Origin: CAYNFT01 sp964396535
GTDB taxonomy: Bacteria > Chloroflexota > Dehalococcoidia > Dehalococcoidales > UBA2162
NCBI GenBank assembly: GCA_964396535.1
Contig: CAYNFT010000030.1
Span: forward strand, 1-20,521
Direction of reading: 5' to 3'
Length of the DNA stretch: 20,521 nt
Shown here: piece after piece, positions 1 to 6,704 of the stretch
How positions within the stretch are numbered: the stretch's first letter is position 1
Layout of the letters: each line of letters begins with the position of its first letter
Position numbers and translations under genes: made by a program
Notes under the pieces: model-generated
Seen by the model: only the letters and a program-made list of their open reading frames with translations
What the model was told of the DNA's origin: nothing
Database searches by the model: none

Positions 1-2
1 AG

Positions 3-1061
3 AAGGTCTTCCTGAAAGATGCCGAGTTCGTCCAGAGCACGCATGGTAAGGTAGGCTGTGTCATCTGTCACGGCGGCGACAGCAGTGCTGAAGAAAAGGA
101 AATAGCCCATGTAGCTTTGGTAATCGACCCTTCTGAGACAAGTTGCAATACCTGCCACAAAGATATCGCCTGCATGAATGATATTAGCCTTCACACTACA
201 GTAAGCGGAATGCAATCCGCTCTCGAAGCCAGGGGAGGAAATCTGGAAGAGGGCTCCCCGCTGGCCACGGCTTTTGAAAACCACTGCGCTGAATGCCACA
301 CCTCGTGTGGACAGTGTCATGTTAGCCGACCGGATGAGACTGGAGGAGGGCTTGTTTCCGGGCATGAGTTCCGCGAGACTCCCTCCACGCAATACAACTG
401 CGTTGCCTGCCACGGTGCCCGCGTTGGCGATGAATACCTTGGGAATAATGAAGGGATACCGGCTGATGTCCACTGGACCCAGGCTACTATGACCTGTACT
501 GACTGCCACAGTCAGGAACTTCACGGTTCGGGTCAATTGGTAGATACCAGGTATCAGAACCCGGAAACGGTAAAGTGTGAAGACTGTCATCAGGACGTCT
601 GGACCAACACCGAAGATAATCCCCAGCATGAGCAGCACTTGAGTGACCTCTCCTGTCAGGTCTGCCACTCATTAGCCTATAAAAATTGTTATAACTGCCA
701 CGTAGCTGTCGACGAGAAGGGGATACCCTGCCGCACCAGTGACCCATCTGAAATGCACTTCGAAATCGGATACAACCCAATAAGGTCGTCGGAAAGACCC
801 TACAAATATGTGGTGCTGCGTCATATCCCGGACTGTGCTGATACCTGCGACTACTACGGTGATAATCTCCTGCCGGATTTCAATGCGCTACCAACTTGGA
901 AATATGCCACGCCACACAATATCCAGTTGAATACCCCTCAGAATGAGAGCTGCAATGCCTGCCACGGTAACGAAGATTTGTTCCTTACTGAAGAAGACGT
1001 AAATGAGGCCGAGAAAGAAGCGAATCGAGGGGTAATAGTGGAGGAAATTCCGTCCCCTTGA
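3..1061 (+). CDS. Multihaem cytochrome c, C-terminal part (5' end off window)
   Basis: The visible part encodes about 352 residues and has ten CXXCH haem-binding motifs: CVICH, CNTCH, CAECH, CGQCH, CVACH, CTDCH, CEDCH, CQVCH, CYNCH and CNACH. The frame is open to the left edge, and the first motif (bases 57-71) lies upstream of a TTG at 117, so that TTG is not the start. The signal peptide must be off the window. By family, such proteins are exported and hold covalently bound haem that moves electrons to or from a respiratory partner. No C-terminal membrane segment is seen; the protein ends in an acidic, Glu-rich tail. The gene for a Tat-exported four-cluster ferredoxin follows after 40 bases, suggesting one complex. 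The haem motifs are certain; the electron donor and acceptor cannot be told. Confidence 0.93.
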   Translation, partial: KVFLKDAEFVQSTHGKVGCVICHGGDSSAEEKEIAHVALVIDPSETSCNTCHKDIACMNDISLHTTVSGMQSALEARGGNLEEGSPLATAFENHCAECHTSCGQCHVSRPDETGGGLVSGHEFRETPSTQYNCVACHGARVGDEYLGNNEGIPADVHWTQATMTCTDCHSQELHGSGQLVDTRYQNPETVKCEDCHQDVWTNTEDNPQHEQHLSDLSCQVCHSLAYKNCYNCHVAVDEKGIPCRTSDPSEMHFEIGYNPIRSSERPYKYVVLRHIPDCADTCDYYGDNLLPDFNALPTWKYATPHNIQLNTPQNESCNACHGNEDLFLTEEDVNEAEKEANRGVIVEEIPSP

Positions 1062-1101
1062 TATAGAACCTTCTGTACTAGCTGGATACAAAGGAGCAGG
1101 T

Positions 1102-1965
1102 ATGAAACTGGGCCGAAGAGAGTTTCTGAAGGTTTCCGGAGCAGCGGCTGGTTTCGCTTTACTGCAACCATCAAAATTGATAACACCAGCTAAGGCCAAA
1201 GCCAAAGCTGACAGCCTATCCAATATAGCAATGCTGATTGATGTCTCTAAGTGCATTGGCTGCTGGTGGTGTTACGCTGCCTGTAAGAACTACAATAATC
1301 TACCAGAGACGATACAGCCCGATATGGAGGAGCCTCCCGAGCTTACTGCCCATACCTGGACAACGCTATTCACCTTGAATAAAGGTGGTAACGAATGGAG
1401 TTCCAGGAAACATGCCTGCATGCACTGTGTAGATGCTTCCTGTGAACAGGTATGTCCTACCGGAGCTATATCTCATCAGGGGGCGGCTGTAGTAATCGAC
1501 CAGGAGTGGTGTATAGGTTGTGGTTATTGTGTCCAGGCTTGTCCTTTCGGCGTTCCCCATAAGGATGAGCACGGAGGGACTGCCCAGAAGTGTACCTTCT
1601 GTATTGACAGGACAAGCAATGGTGAGCAGCCGGCCTGCGCTGAAGCGTGTCCAACAGGGGCGATTAAATTTGGTGAGCGGACTGACCTGCTAGCAACGGC
1701 TAAAACACGAGTAGAAGCCCTAAAGAATAATGGACACCCGAAGGCAAATCTATACGGTGAGCATGAATCAGGCGGCTTACATATACTTTATGTTCTTACT
1801 GACCAGCCTTCGGTCTATGGTTTACCCGAATCACCTCAAGTGGCCACCTCACAAGCGGCGTTTAAGTGGCTCAGCGGTGTCGTTGCTGCCGGTATAATAG
1901 CTGTGTTACCTTTCTGGCTCCTCTTTAGGCGAAAAAAATTAAAGCAGAGCGATATTCCGGAGTAA
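1102..1965 (+). CDS. Tat-exported four-cluster [4Fe-4S] ferredoxin with C-terminal anchor
   Basis: A 287-residue electron-transfer subunit of the DmsB/HybA/NrfC type. A twin-arginine signal (GRREFLK, residues 4-10) is followed by an alanine-rich hydrophobic stretch. Four cysteine sets follow: C51/54/57/61, C106/109/114/118, C137/140/143/147 and C164/167/179/183, the usual pattern for four [4Fe-4S] clusters. A hydrophobic segment at about residues 257-275 followed by RRKK would anchor the C-terminus in the membrane, so the clusters should face outside. The start ATG has an AAGGAG site at 1091-1096. It lies 40 bases after the cytochrome gene and is probably its electron partner, linking the cytochrome to a membrane quinone protein or a catalytic subunit off the window. 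The exact enzyme is not identifiable here. Confidence 0.92.
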   Translation: MKLGRREFLKVSGAAAGFALLQPSKLITPAKAKAKADSLSNIAMLIDVSKCIGCWWCYAACKNYNNLPETIQPDMEEPPELTAHTWTTLFTLNKGGNEWSSRKHACMHCVDASCEQVCPTGAISHQGAAVVIDQEWCIGCGYCVQACPFGVPHKDEHGGTAQKCTFCIDRTSNGEQPACAEACPTGAIKFGERTDLLATAKTRVEALKNNGHPKANLYGEHESGGLHILYVLTDQPSVYGLPESPQVATSQAAFKWLSGVVAAGIIAVLPFWLLFRRKKLKQSDIPE

Positions 1966-2051
1966 AATCAGATACTGTTGTGCAGGCGCTGGAGGGCAGC
2001 TATCTACTAAGCTAAGCGAATTCTGATACTGGATTGTGATTATTCTATAAC

Positions 2052-2342
2052 CTACTTGCCGTCACCAACACGTACCCGGCTCCAGATAGCTACTACCCGA
2101 GCCAGTGAACGAAGGGCAGAGTCATCATCCTCCTCATTTCTGCGGAAGCAAAGCCTCATATAGTTATTTAGTATCAGTTGCCCCACGCTTTCAATTGCCG
2201 AGCGAATTGCCGCTAACTGAGTTACCAGGCTCTCACAGTCTCTTTCAGCAACAAGCATTTTCTGAATACCCCGAACCTGTCCTTCAACCTTTTTTAGACG
2301 CCTCAGTATAACTTCCCTAGATACCTCTTCGTTACCAGCCAT
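2052..2342 (-). CDS. CsoR/RcnR-family repressor, CstR-like ligand set
   Basis: A 96-residue all-helical DUF156 repressor of the CsoR/RcnR/FrmR/CstR family, recognised from LRRLKKVEGQVRGIQKM (residues 13-29), ERDC (33-36) and the helix ending in C65. In copper-sensing CsoR the ligands are C36, H61 and C65. Here C36 and C65 are kept but position 61 is Tyr. Loss of the histidine with both cysteines kept resembles persulfide-sensing CstR more than a copper sensor. The gene is divergent from the flavoprotein operon starting at 2649. Inverted repeats lie at its own likely promoter (2380-2397) and at that operon's promoter (2454-2469), so it probably represses both. The family is clear; the ligand is an inference. 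Confidence 0.9.
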   Translation of the reverse strand: MAGNEEVSREVILRRLKKVEGQVRGIQKMLVAERDCESLVTQLAAIRSAIESVGQLILNNYMRLCFRRNEEDDDSALRSLARVVAIWSRVRVGDGK

Positions 2343-2379
2343 TGCATTCCCCGCAAATCTTTATTTCGCTGTTTACAAT

Positions 2380-2397
2380 AGTATACCCGATGATACT
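2380..2397 (-). promoter_or_regulatory. Putative autoregulatory operator over the repressor -10 box
   Basis: AGTAT (2380-2384) and ATACT (2393-2397) form a perfect 5-bp inverted repeat around ACCCGATG. On the minus strand the same bases give TATACT, a good -10 hexamer 38 bases upstream of the repressor start codon; the matching -35 is poor. It shares ATACCC with the site at 2454-2469. An operator overlapping the promoter would fit autorepression, which is common in CsoR regulators. Confidence 0.45.
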
Positions 2398-2422
2398 CCA
2401 AATTGCCACTATTCAGAAAGAC

Positions 2423-2451
2423 TTGACAGTGCGGCTATAGTGTGATATAAA
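2423..2451 (+). promoter_or_regulatory. Sigma70-type promoter of the flavoprotein operon
   Basis: TTGACA (2423-2428), a 17-base spacer, then TATAAA (2446-2451). Transcription would begin near 2458, giving a leader of about 190 bases before the ATG at 2649. It is the best plus-strand promoter match in this intergenic region and points into the operon. Confidence 0.75.
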
Positions 2452-2453
2452 TA

Positions 2454-2469
2454 AACCCCAGTAGGGTAT
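2454..2469 (+). promoter_or_regulatory. CsoR-like operator at the transcription start
   Basis: ACCCC (2455-2459), AGTA, GGGTAT (2464-2469) is an imperfect inverted repeat. It resembles the C-tract/G-tract operators known for CsoR and CstR regulators. It sits directly on the predicted start site of the 2423-2451 promoter, an ideal place for repression by the divergent CsoR-family gene. This is inference from sequence and position. Confidence 0.45.
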
Positions 2470-2486
2470 CTCTCCGGCTTTGATAT

Positions 2487-2597
2487 CCTATCCGAATAGG
2501 TTACCCGGTTCGTCATAGGACCGGGTAATTTAGTTATTCTTAGGTATTGCAAAGTTACCCGGCAGTATCAAGACGTGACAAGAACCGGCGACTTGTC
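2487..2597 (+). promoter_or_regulatory. Structured leader with competing hairpins
   Basis: Within the predicted 5' leader four elements are visible. CCTAT/ATAGG (2487-2491 and 2496-2500) is a small perfect stem. TTACCCGGT (2501-2509) pairs perfectly with ACCGGGTAA (2520-2528) across a 10-base loop, followed by the loosely U-rich stretch 2527-2540. A second TTACCCGG at 2555-2562 can pair with the same arm (2521-2528). GACAAG/CTTGTC (2577-2582 and 2592-2597) forms a last stem. Two alternative partners for one arm is the layout of an attenuator or riboswitch expression platform. The repeats could equally be DNA operators. No known riboswitch class was recognised. Bases 2598-2640 show nothing further; AAAGGGTGA at 2632-2640 is the likely ribosome site. 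Confidence 0.5.
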
Positions 2598-2648
2598 TTA
2601 AACTAGGTGTGAGTAGTTTCCAATTACTAGGAAAGGGTGAAGACATAG

Positions 2649-4115
2649 ATGCTTAAAACTGAGGCGCTTATCATCGGTGGTGGTGCCTTGGGTACTGCTA
2701 TCGCCAGAGAACTTTCCCGCTATAAGGCTGAGACTACGTTAGTGGAGAAAGAGGTTGACTTTGGCTGGGGTAGCACCAAGGCTAATATGTGCATTGTCTG
2801 CCAGGGTGCCGATACCCTCGAATTCAGGAAAGAGTACCGGCGGAGTAAGCTTGTATGGGAAAGTATGCCTCTTATGGAGCCACTGTGCAATGAACTTGAT
2901 GTACCTTTCAAACGTACCGGTGAACTGGCCGTCTTCTTTGATAATGAAGGACGAGAGAAATACGAGAAAATGAAAGCCCGCGCCGAAGGTATCGGCATAA
3001 CCACGCATCAGCTTGTTGACCGTGATGAGGTGCGCCATATGGAGCCAAACATAGCTAAAGAGGTTGCTGGAGCGCTATATGACCCCAGTATCGCTGTAAT
3101 CGACCCGGTGAGGCTGACCATAGCCCTGGCTGAAAATGCTCAGCAAAATGGAGTAAAGCTGATAACCGGAGTCGAGGTGCAGGATATAACCAGGGATACA
3201 GATGGCTTTGAGGTCAAGACCAGCCAGGGTAATATCTCCTGCGAATTCATCGTCAATGCTGCTGGCATATCAGTAGACAAAATAGCGGCTATGGTAAATG
3301 CTGATGATTTTGTTGTCTCCCCGATAAGGGGCTATGTTGCTGTCCTGGACAAGAAGGTGAGCGATTTGGTTAACCACGAAGTACACGCCAGACCGGAAGC
3401 TCCAGGGGAGATGAATATAATCACACCTACTGTACACGGCAATTTATTTATTGGCACCCCGATGAAGTTAGCCAAACGGGGAGAGCACCTCACCACCAGG
3501 GAGATGACACAGGTAACCCTGAGCAATGCACGGCGACTGGTGCCTGACATATCGGAAAAGGATATCATCAATTCTTTCTCCGGCTTTCTCATGTTTCGTA
3601 ACTGGGAGCTGGGGTGGCACGAGTGTGTGGTTAGCCCGTCCCGGAATGTACCCAGATTTATCAATGTCTCCATTGGTTATCCGGGGGTAAGTGCGGCTCC
3701 AGCTACCGCTAAGGAAGTGGTTAAACTATTAAGCCAGGAAGGGCTTAAGCTAAAGGAGAAGCCAGATTTTAATCCCTATCGCAAGGCAATAACTGATTGC
3801 AGCAGACTCTCCGACGCAGAGAAGCAAGAGCTTATTGCCAGGGATAATAGATACGGTCATGTGGTCTGCCGTTGTGAAACGGTAACCGAGGGAGAGATAG
3901 TGGAAGCAATCAGGCGGGGAGCTACCACTCTGGACGGGATAAAGTTCAGAACCAGGGCAGGAATGGGACGTTGCCAGAGTGGTTTCTGCCTGCCCAGAGT
4001 GATAAATATCCTATCTCGTGAGCTTGGTATCTCGCCAAAAGAGGTAGCTAAAAAGGGGAACGAATCCCGGCAATTACTATTTGAGAGCAAGGAATTAATA
4101 GGGGGGAGGAGATAG
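2649..4115 (+). CDS. GlpA-like FAD-dependent dehydrogenase with BFD-type [2Fe-2S] domain
   Basis: A 488-residue flavoprotein. The N-terminus has the FAD-binding GGGALG motif (residues 10-15) of the DAO/glycerol-3-phosphate dehydrogenase superfamily, and PGVSAAPA near residue 350 matches the second FAD-contact motif of GlpA proteins. The C-terminal BFD-like domain has four cysteines, C407, C409, C442 and C447, for a [2Fe-2S] cluster. This architecture, followed by a second flavoprotein and a DUF1667 protein, is the three-gene anaerobic glycerol-3-phosphate dehydrogenase layout known from Thermotoga and Firmicutes. It would oxidise glycerol 3-phosphate or a related 2-hydroxy substrate and pass electrons on through the partner subunits. 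No glpK or glpF is in the window, so the substrate is less certain than the fold. It is the first gene of the operon. Confidence 0.85.
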   Translation: MLKTEALIIGGGALGTAIARELSRYKAETTLVEKEVDFGWGSTKANMCIVCQGADTLEFRKEYRRSKLVWESMPLMEPLCNELDVPFKRTGELAVFFDNEGREKYEKMKARAEGIGITTHQLVDRDEVRHMEPNIAKEVAGALYDPSIAVIDPVRLTIALAENAQQNGVKLITGVEVQDITRDTDGFEVKTSQGNISCEFIVNAAGISVDKIAAMVNADDFVVSPIRGYVAVLDKKVSDLVNHEVHARPEAPGEMNIITPTVHGNLFIGTPMKLAKRGEHLTTREMTQVTLSNARRLVPDISEKDIINSFSGFLMFRNWELGWHECVVSPSRNVPRFINVSIGYPGVSAAPATAKEVVKLLSQEGLKLKEKPDFNPYRKAITDCSRLSDAEKQELIARDNRYGHVVCRCETVTEGEIVEAIRRGATTLDGIKFRTRAGMGRCQSGFCLPRVINILSRELGISPKEVAKKGNESRQLLFESKELIGGRR

Positions 4116-4116
4116 C

Positions 4117-5364
4117 GTGAAATTGCAGGATGTGGATGTAGCCGTAATTGGAGCTGGGCCGGCAGGGTTAGCTGCTGCTATCAAAGCCAGGGAAGCCGGC
4201 GCCCCCAATGTTATTGTTATGGAGCGAGCCGAACAGATGGGAGGCTTATTGCATCAATGTGTGCACAACGGTTTCGGATTATTCTACTTTAGTGAAGACC
4301 TCACTGGCCCGGAATACGCCCACCGCTTTGTGGAGAAAGCAATGGACATCGGGGTCGAAGGACTGCTGGAGACCATGGTAACTGAGATTACGCCCGAGAG
4401 GCAGATAAAGGCAGTTAGTAGAGAAGCAGGCTATATTACCTTTAAGCCCAAGGCTATAGTGCTGGCTATGGGCTGCCGGGAGAGAGCCAGAGGAGCTCTG
4501 GGTATACCCGGCACCAGACCCGCAGGCGTCTTCACTGCCGGCACTGCCCAGAGGTTCGTAAATGTTGAGGGCTTTATTCCGGGTAAGAGAATAGTAATCC
4601 TGGGGTCAGGAGATATTGGGATGATAATGGCACGCCGTCTGACCCTGGAAGGGACAAAGGTTGAGGCTGTGGTGGAGATACTGCCCTATACAGGCGGTCT
4701 CATCAGAAATGAGGTCCAGTGTCTGCATGACTTTGACATTCCACTGCTTTTAAAACATACCGTTACTCAGATTCACGGCGAACAGCGAGTAGAGGCGGTA
4801 ACCATAGCTCAGGTGGATGATAACAACAATCCAGTCAAGGGGACGGAGAGAACAATACAGTGTGATACCCTGTTATTATCTGTCGGGCTTATCCCCGAAA
4901 ATGAGCTATCCTTGATGGCAGGAGTGAAAATAGACCCGATAACCGGTGGCCCCATCGTGGACGAGATGAGGCAGACAAATATTCCTGGCATATTTGCCGG
5001 CGGTAATGTGGTTCATGTTCATGACCTGGTCGATAATGTCTCCTGGGAGAGTGAACTGGCAGGAGAGAGTGCCGCCTTGTTTGCCTCTGGGGGTAAAGGA
5101 GCTGAGGGGAAGACTGGACTAAAGGCAGGGAACAATATCAGATACATCGTGCCGCAGACAATTAGCGGCAAGAGCAAGGTAACTCTTTATATGCGGGTTA
5201 GTGAAATGGAAGAAGATGTCCGCCTCCAGATTGGGGATGTGATGAGCAAAGTTTTACGAGTGGTGAAACCCAGCGAGATGCTGAAAATAGAGCTTTCACC
5301 AGAGCAAATCGAAGAGGGAACAACTGAAATCGTCGTAAGTTGCGAGAAGAGGAGGCGAAAATAG
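4117..5364 (+). CDS. FAD/NAD(P)-dependent oxidoreductase, partner subunit of the GlpA-like enzyme
   Basis: A 415-residue two-dinucleotide-domain flavoprotein of the NADH-oxidase/pyridine nucleotide-disulfide reductase superfamily. GAGPAG (residues 12-17) binds FAD. GSGDIG, in the stretch KRIVILGSGDIG near residue 160, is the nucleotide-binding motif, and GIFAGGNVV (about residues 290-298) is the C-terminal FAD motif. The segment MGCRERARG is typical of relatives encoded beside GlpA-like and DUF1667 genes. It likely exchanges electrons between NAD(P) and the GlpA-like partner. The start is GTG, one base after the upstream stop, with a strong purine-rich site at 4101-4111. The stop codon overlaps the next start (TAGTG), so the genes are translationally coupled. 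The electron direction is not shown by sequence. Confidence 0.85.
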   Translation: MKLQDVDVAVIGAGPAGLAAAIKAREAGAPNVIVMERAEQMGGLLHQCVHNGFGLFYFSEDLTGPEYAHRFVEKAMDIGVEGLLETMVTEITPERQIKAVSREAGYITFKPKAIVLAMGCRERARGALGIPGTRPAGVFTAGTAQRFVNVEGFIPGKRIVILGSGDIGMIMARRLTLEGTKVEAVVEILPYTGGLIRNEVQCLHDFDIPLLLKHTVTQIHGEQRVEAVTIAQVDDNNNPVKGTERTIQCDTLLLSVGLIPENELSLMAGVKIDPITGGPIVDEMRQTNIPGIFAGGNVVHVHDLVDNVSWESELAGESAALFASGGKGAEGKTGLKAGNNIRYIVPQTISGKSKVTLYMRVSEMEEDVRLQIGDVMSKVLRVVKPSEMLKIELSPEQIEEGTTEIVVSCEKRRRK

Positions 5365-5729
5365 TGGCTACCCAGGAGAAGATTACTTGTGTTGGCTGCC
5401 CTATGGGCTGTCTGGTAACTCTTACCATTGACAATAGAGAGGTGGTTGCTATTGATGGTAACAGGTGTAAGCAGGGGGAAAAGTATGTCCTTGAGGAATA
5501 CCGTAATCCAGTGCGGATTCTAACCACCACTCTCCTGACGCAGGGAAGTTCGCAACTCCTGCTCCCGGTTAGAACAGCCGGGCCAATACCCAAGATAAAA
5601 ATGCTATCGGGAGCGAAAGCCCTGGCTAAGATAAGAGTAGAACCGCCGGTCAAGATAGGTGAGGTAGTTGTTACCAGACCAGCCGGCATCGAGGTTGATG
5701 TGGTGGCAACCGCTGACCTGCTTGATTAG
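5364..5729 (+). CDS. DUF1667 small cysteine-rich subunit
   Basis: A 121-residue protein with C9, C12, C16 (in CVGCPMGC) and C35 (GNRCKQG), the four conserved cysteines of DUF1667, probably holding an Fe-S cluster or metal. The family occurs as the third gene after GlpA-like and NADH-oxidase-like genes, as here, and is taken to be an electron-transfer or maturation subunit; its exact role is not established. I chose the GTG at 5364, which overlaps the upstream TAG and has GAGGAGG at 5349-5355, eight bases away. A longer frame from a TTG at 5340 lacks such a site and would overlap the upstream gene by 25 bases. Confidence 0.85.
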   Translation: MATQEKITCVGCPMGCLVTLTIDNREVVAIDGNRCKQGEKYVLEEYRNPVRILTTTLLTQGSSQLLLPVRTAGPIPKIKMLSGAKALAKIRVEPPVKIGEVVVTRPAGIEVDVVATADLLD

Positions 5730-5748
5730 GCTACGGGGGTAAAAACAA

Positions 5749-6195
5749 ATGAAAGAATTGACCCTGGAAATGGCAGAGAAGATGCTTGAAGCTTCTGAGA
5801 GGTGGGCGAAAGATGTTGCCGGGACTCCATGTAGTACTGCTATAGTTGATAAAGCAGGGGCTCTAATTGCTGTCCACCGCATGGATGGCGCTGGCATAGC
5901 TACTACTGATATAGCTATCGAAAAAGCGTGGTCTGCAGTGGCATTCAAGATACCCACCTTTATGATGTCCCGGTGGCTTGACCTGCGTAGTGTAGGGGAG
6001 ATGCTGGGAGACCATGCTTTTGGGATGATAGGCAGAGGCAAAGGGCGCCTTTGCTTTATTCCCGGCGGTATCCCTATTACCGATGACAACGGTGAGATTA
6101 TCGGTGGCATCGGCAATAGTGGTATTCCTTCAGGTGTGGGCGATATTAGCGATACCAGCGTCAGCCAGGCTGGTATCTCTGCCCTCTATGATTGA
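5749..6195 (+). CDS. GlcG/HbpS-family protein, copy 1
   Basis: A 148-residue protein of the GlcG/HbpS (DUF336) family. It is recognised by the central block CSTAIVDKAGALIAVHRMDG (about residues 29-48), by the KAW segment and by the glycine-rich IPGGIPI and GGIGNSG region. Members bind haem or small ligands (HbpS), or sit in glycolate and other oxidation operons with unclear roles (GlcG). No signal peptide or membrane segment is visible. It starts 19 bases after the DUF1667 gene with a GGGGGT ribosome site, so it belongs to the same operon. A closely related second copy follows. A role as a cofactor-binding or accessory subunit of the flavoenzyme is an inference from position. Confidence 0.85.
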   Translation: MKELTLEMAEKMLEASERWAKDVAGTPCSTAIVDKAGALIAVHRMDGAGIATTDIAIEKAWSAVAFKIPTFMMSRWLDLRSVGEMLGDHAFGMIGRGKGRLCFIPGGIPITDDNGEIIGGIGNSGIPSGVGDISDTSVSQAGISALYD

Positions 6196-6221
6196 ATCTA
6201 AAACGAAGCGGAGACTATATT

Positions 6222-6647
6222 ATGGGAATAACCCTGGATATAGCTAAGAAGATGCTCAGCATCGGTAAGGAAAAAGCCCGGAATCTGGGCATTCTCTGCA
6301 GCATTGCTATTGTTGATGATAACGGCTGGTTGATTGCCCTCCACCGGATGGACGGCGCTCTAATACCTACCGCCGATATTGCCCACGACAAAGCCTGGAC
6401 AGCAGCCGTTTTCAGAATGCCGAGCTCAGCCGTAAGCCAATTTGGCAATCCCTCAAGCTCTGGGGCTGGTTTTAATACCCAGAACTGGAATGACCGTTTA
6501 ACCACCATTCCCGGCGGGCTACCCATTGAGGTGGATGGTGAATTAATTGGTGGGGTTGGGGTGTGCGGGGGAACGCCGGAGCAGGATGTAAACCTGTGCC
6601 AGGCGCTAGTAGCAGCTATCAGCACGCTACCAATACCACCTGAATAA
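6222..6647 (+). CDS. GlcG/HbpS-family protein, copy 2
   Basis: A 141-residue paralogue of the preceding gene, with the same order of blocks (CSIAIVDDNG, ALHRMDGA, KAW, IPGGLPIEVDGE, GGVGVCGG). The two copies have clearly diverged, so the duplication is not recent. Copy 2 has a cysteine in the glycine-rich C-terminal block (GVCGG) where copy 1 has GNSG. The ATG at 6222 is preferred because GCGGAG lies eight bases upstream; an in-frame TTG at 6192 would overlap the upstream stop and has no good site. It is the last gene of the operon. The pair may form a heteromeric assembly, since the family is known to oligomerise. Confidence 0.85.
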   Translation: MGITLDIAKKMLSIGKEKARNLGILCSIAIVDDNGWLIALHRMDGALIPTADIAHDKAWTAAVFRMPSSAVSQFGNPSSSGAGFNTQNWNDRLTTIPGGLPIEVDGELIGGVGVCGGTPEQDVNLCQALVAAISTLPIPPE

Positions 6648-6704
6648 ACCAATGGTATGGCAAACGTTCTCCGTTACCTGTTCTCCAGGAGAGACTTGAC
6701 TTAT

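Noticed and set aside
117..1061. TTG at 117 as the cytochrome start
   Set aside because: The frame is open upstream to the window edge and holds another CXXCH motif at 57-71; no signal peptide would follow a start at 117.
1966..2051. Shared terminator between the convergent ferredoxin and repressor genes
   Set aside because: Short complementary pieces occur, but no compact stem with a T-run was found.
6630..6660. Terminator between the HbpS and HdrD-like genes
   Set aside because: An ATACCA/TGGTAT stem exists around the stop codon, but it is short, has a bulge and lacks a T-run.
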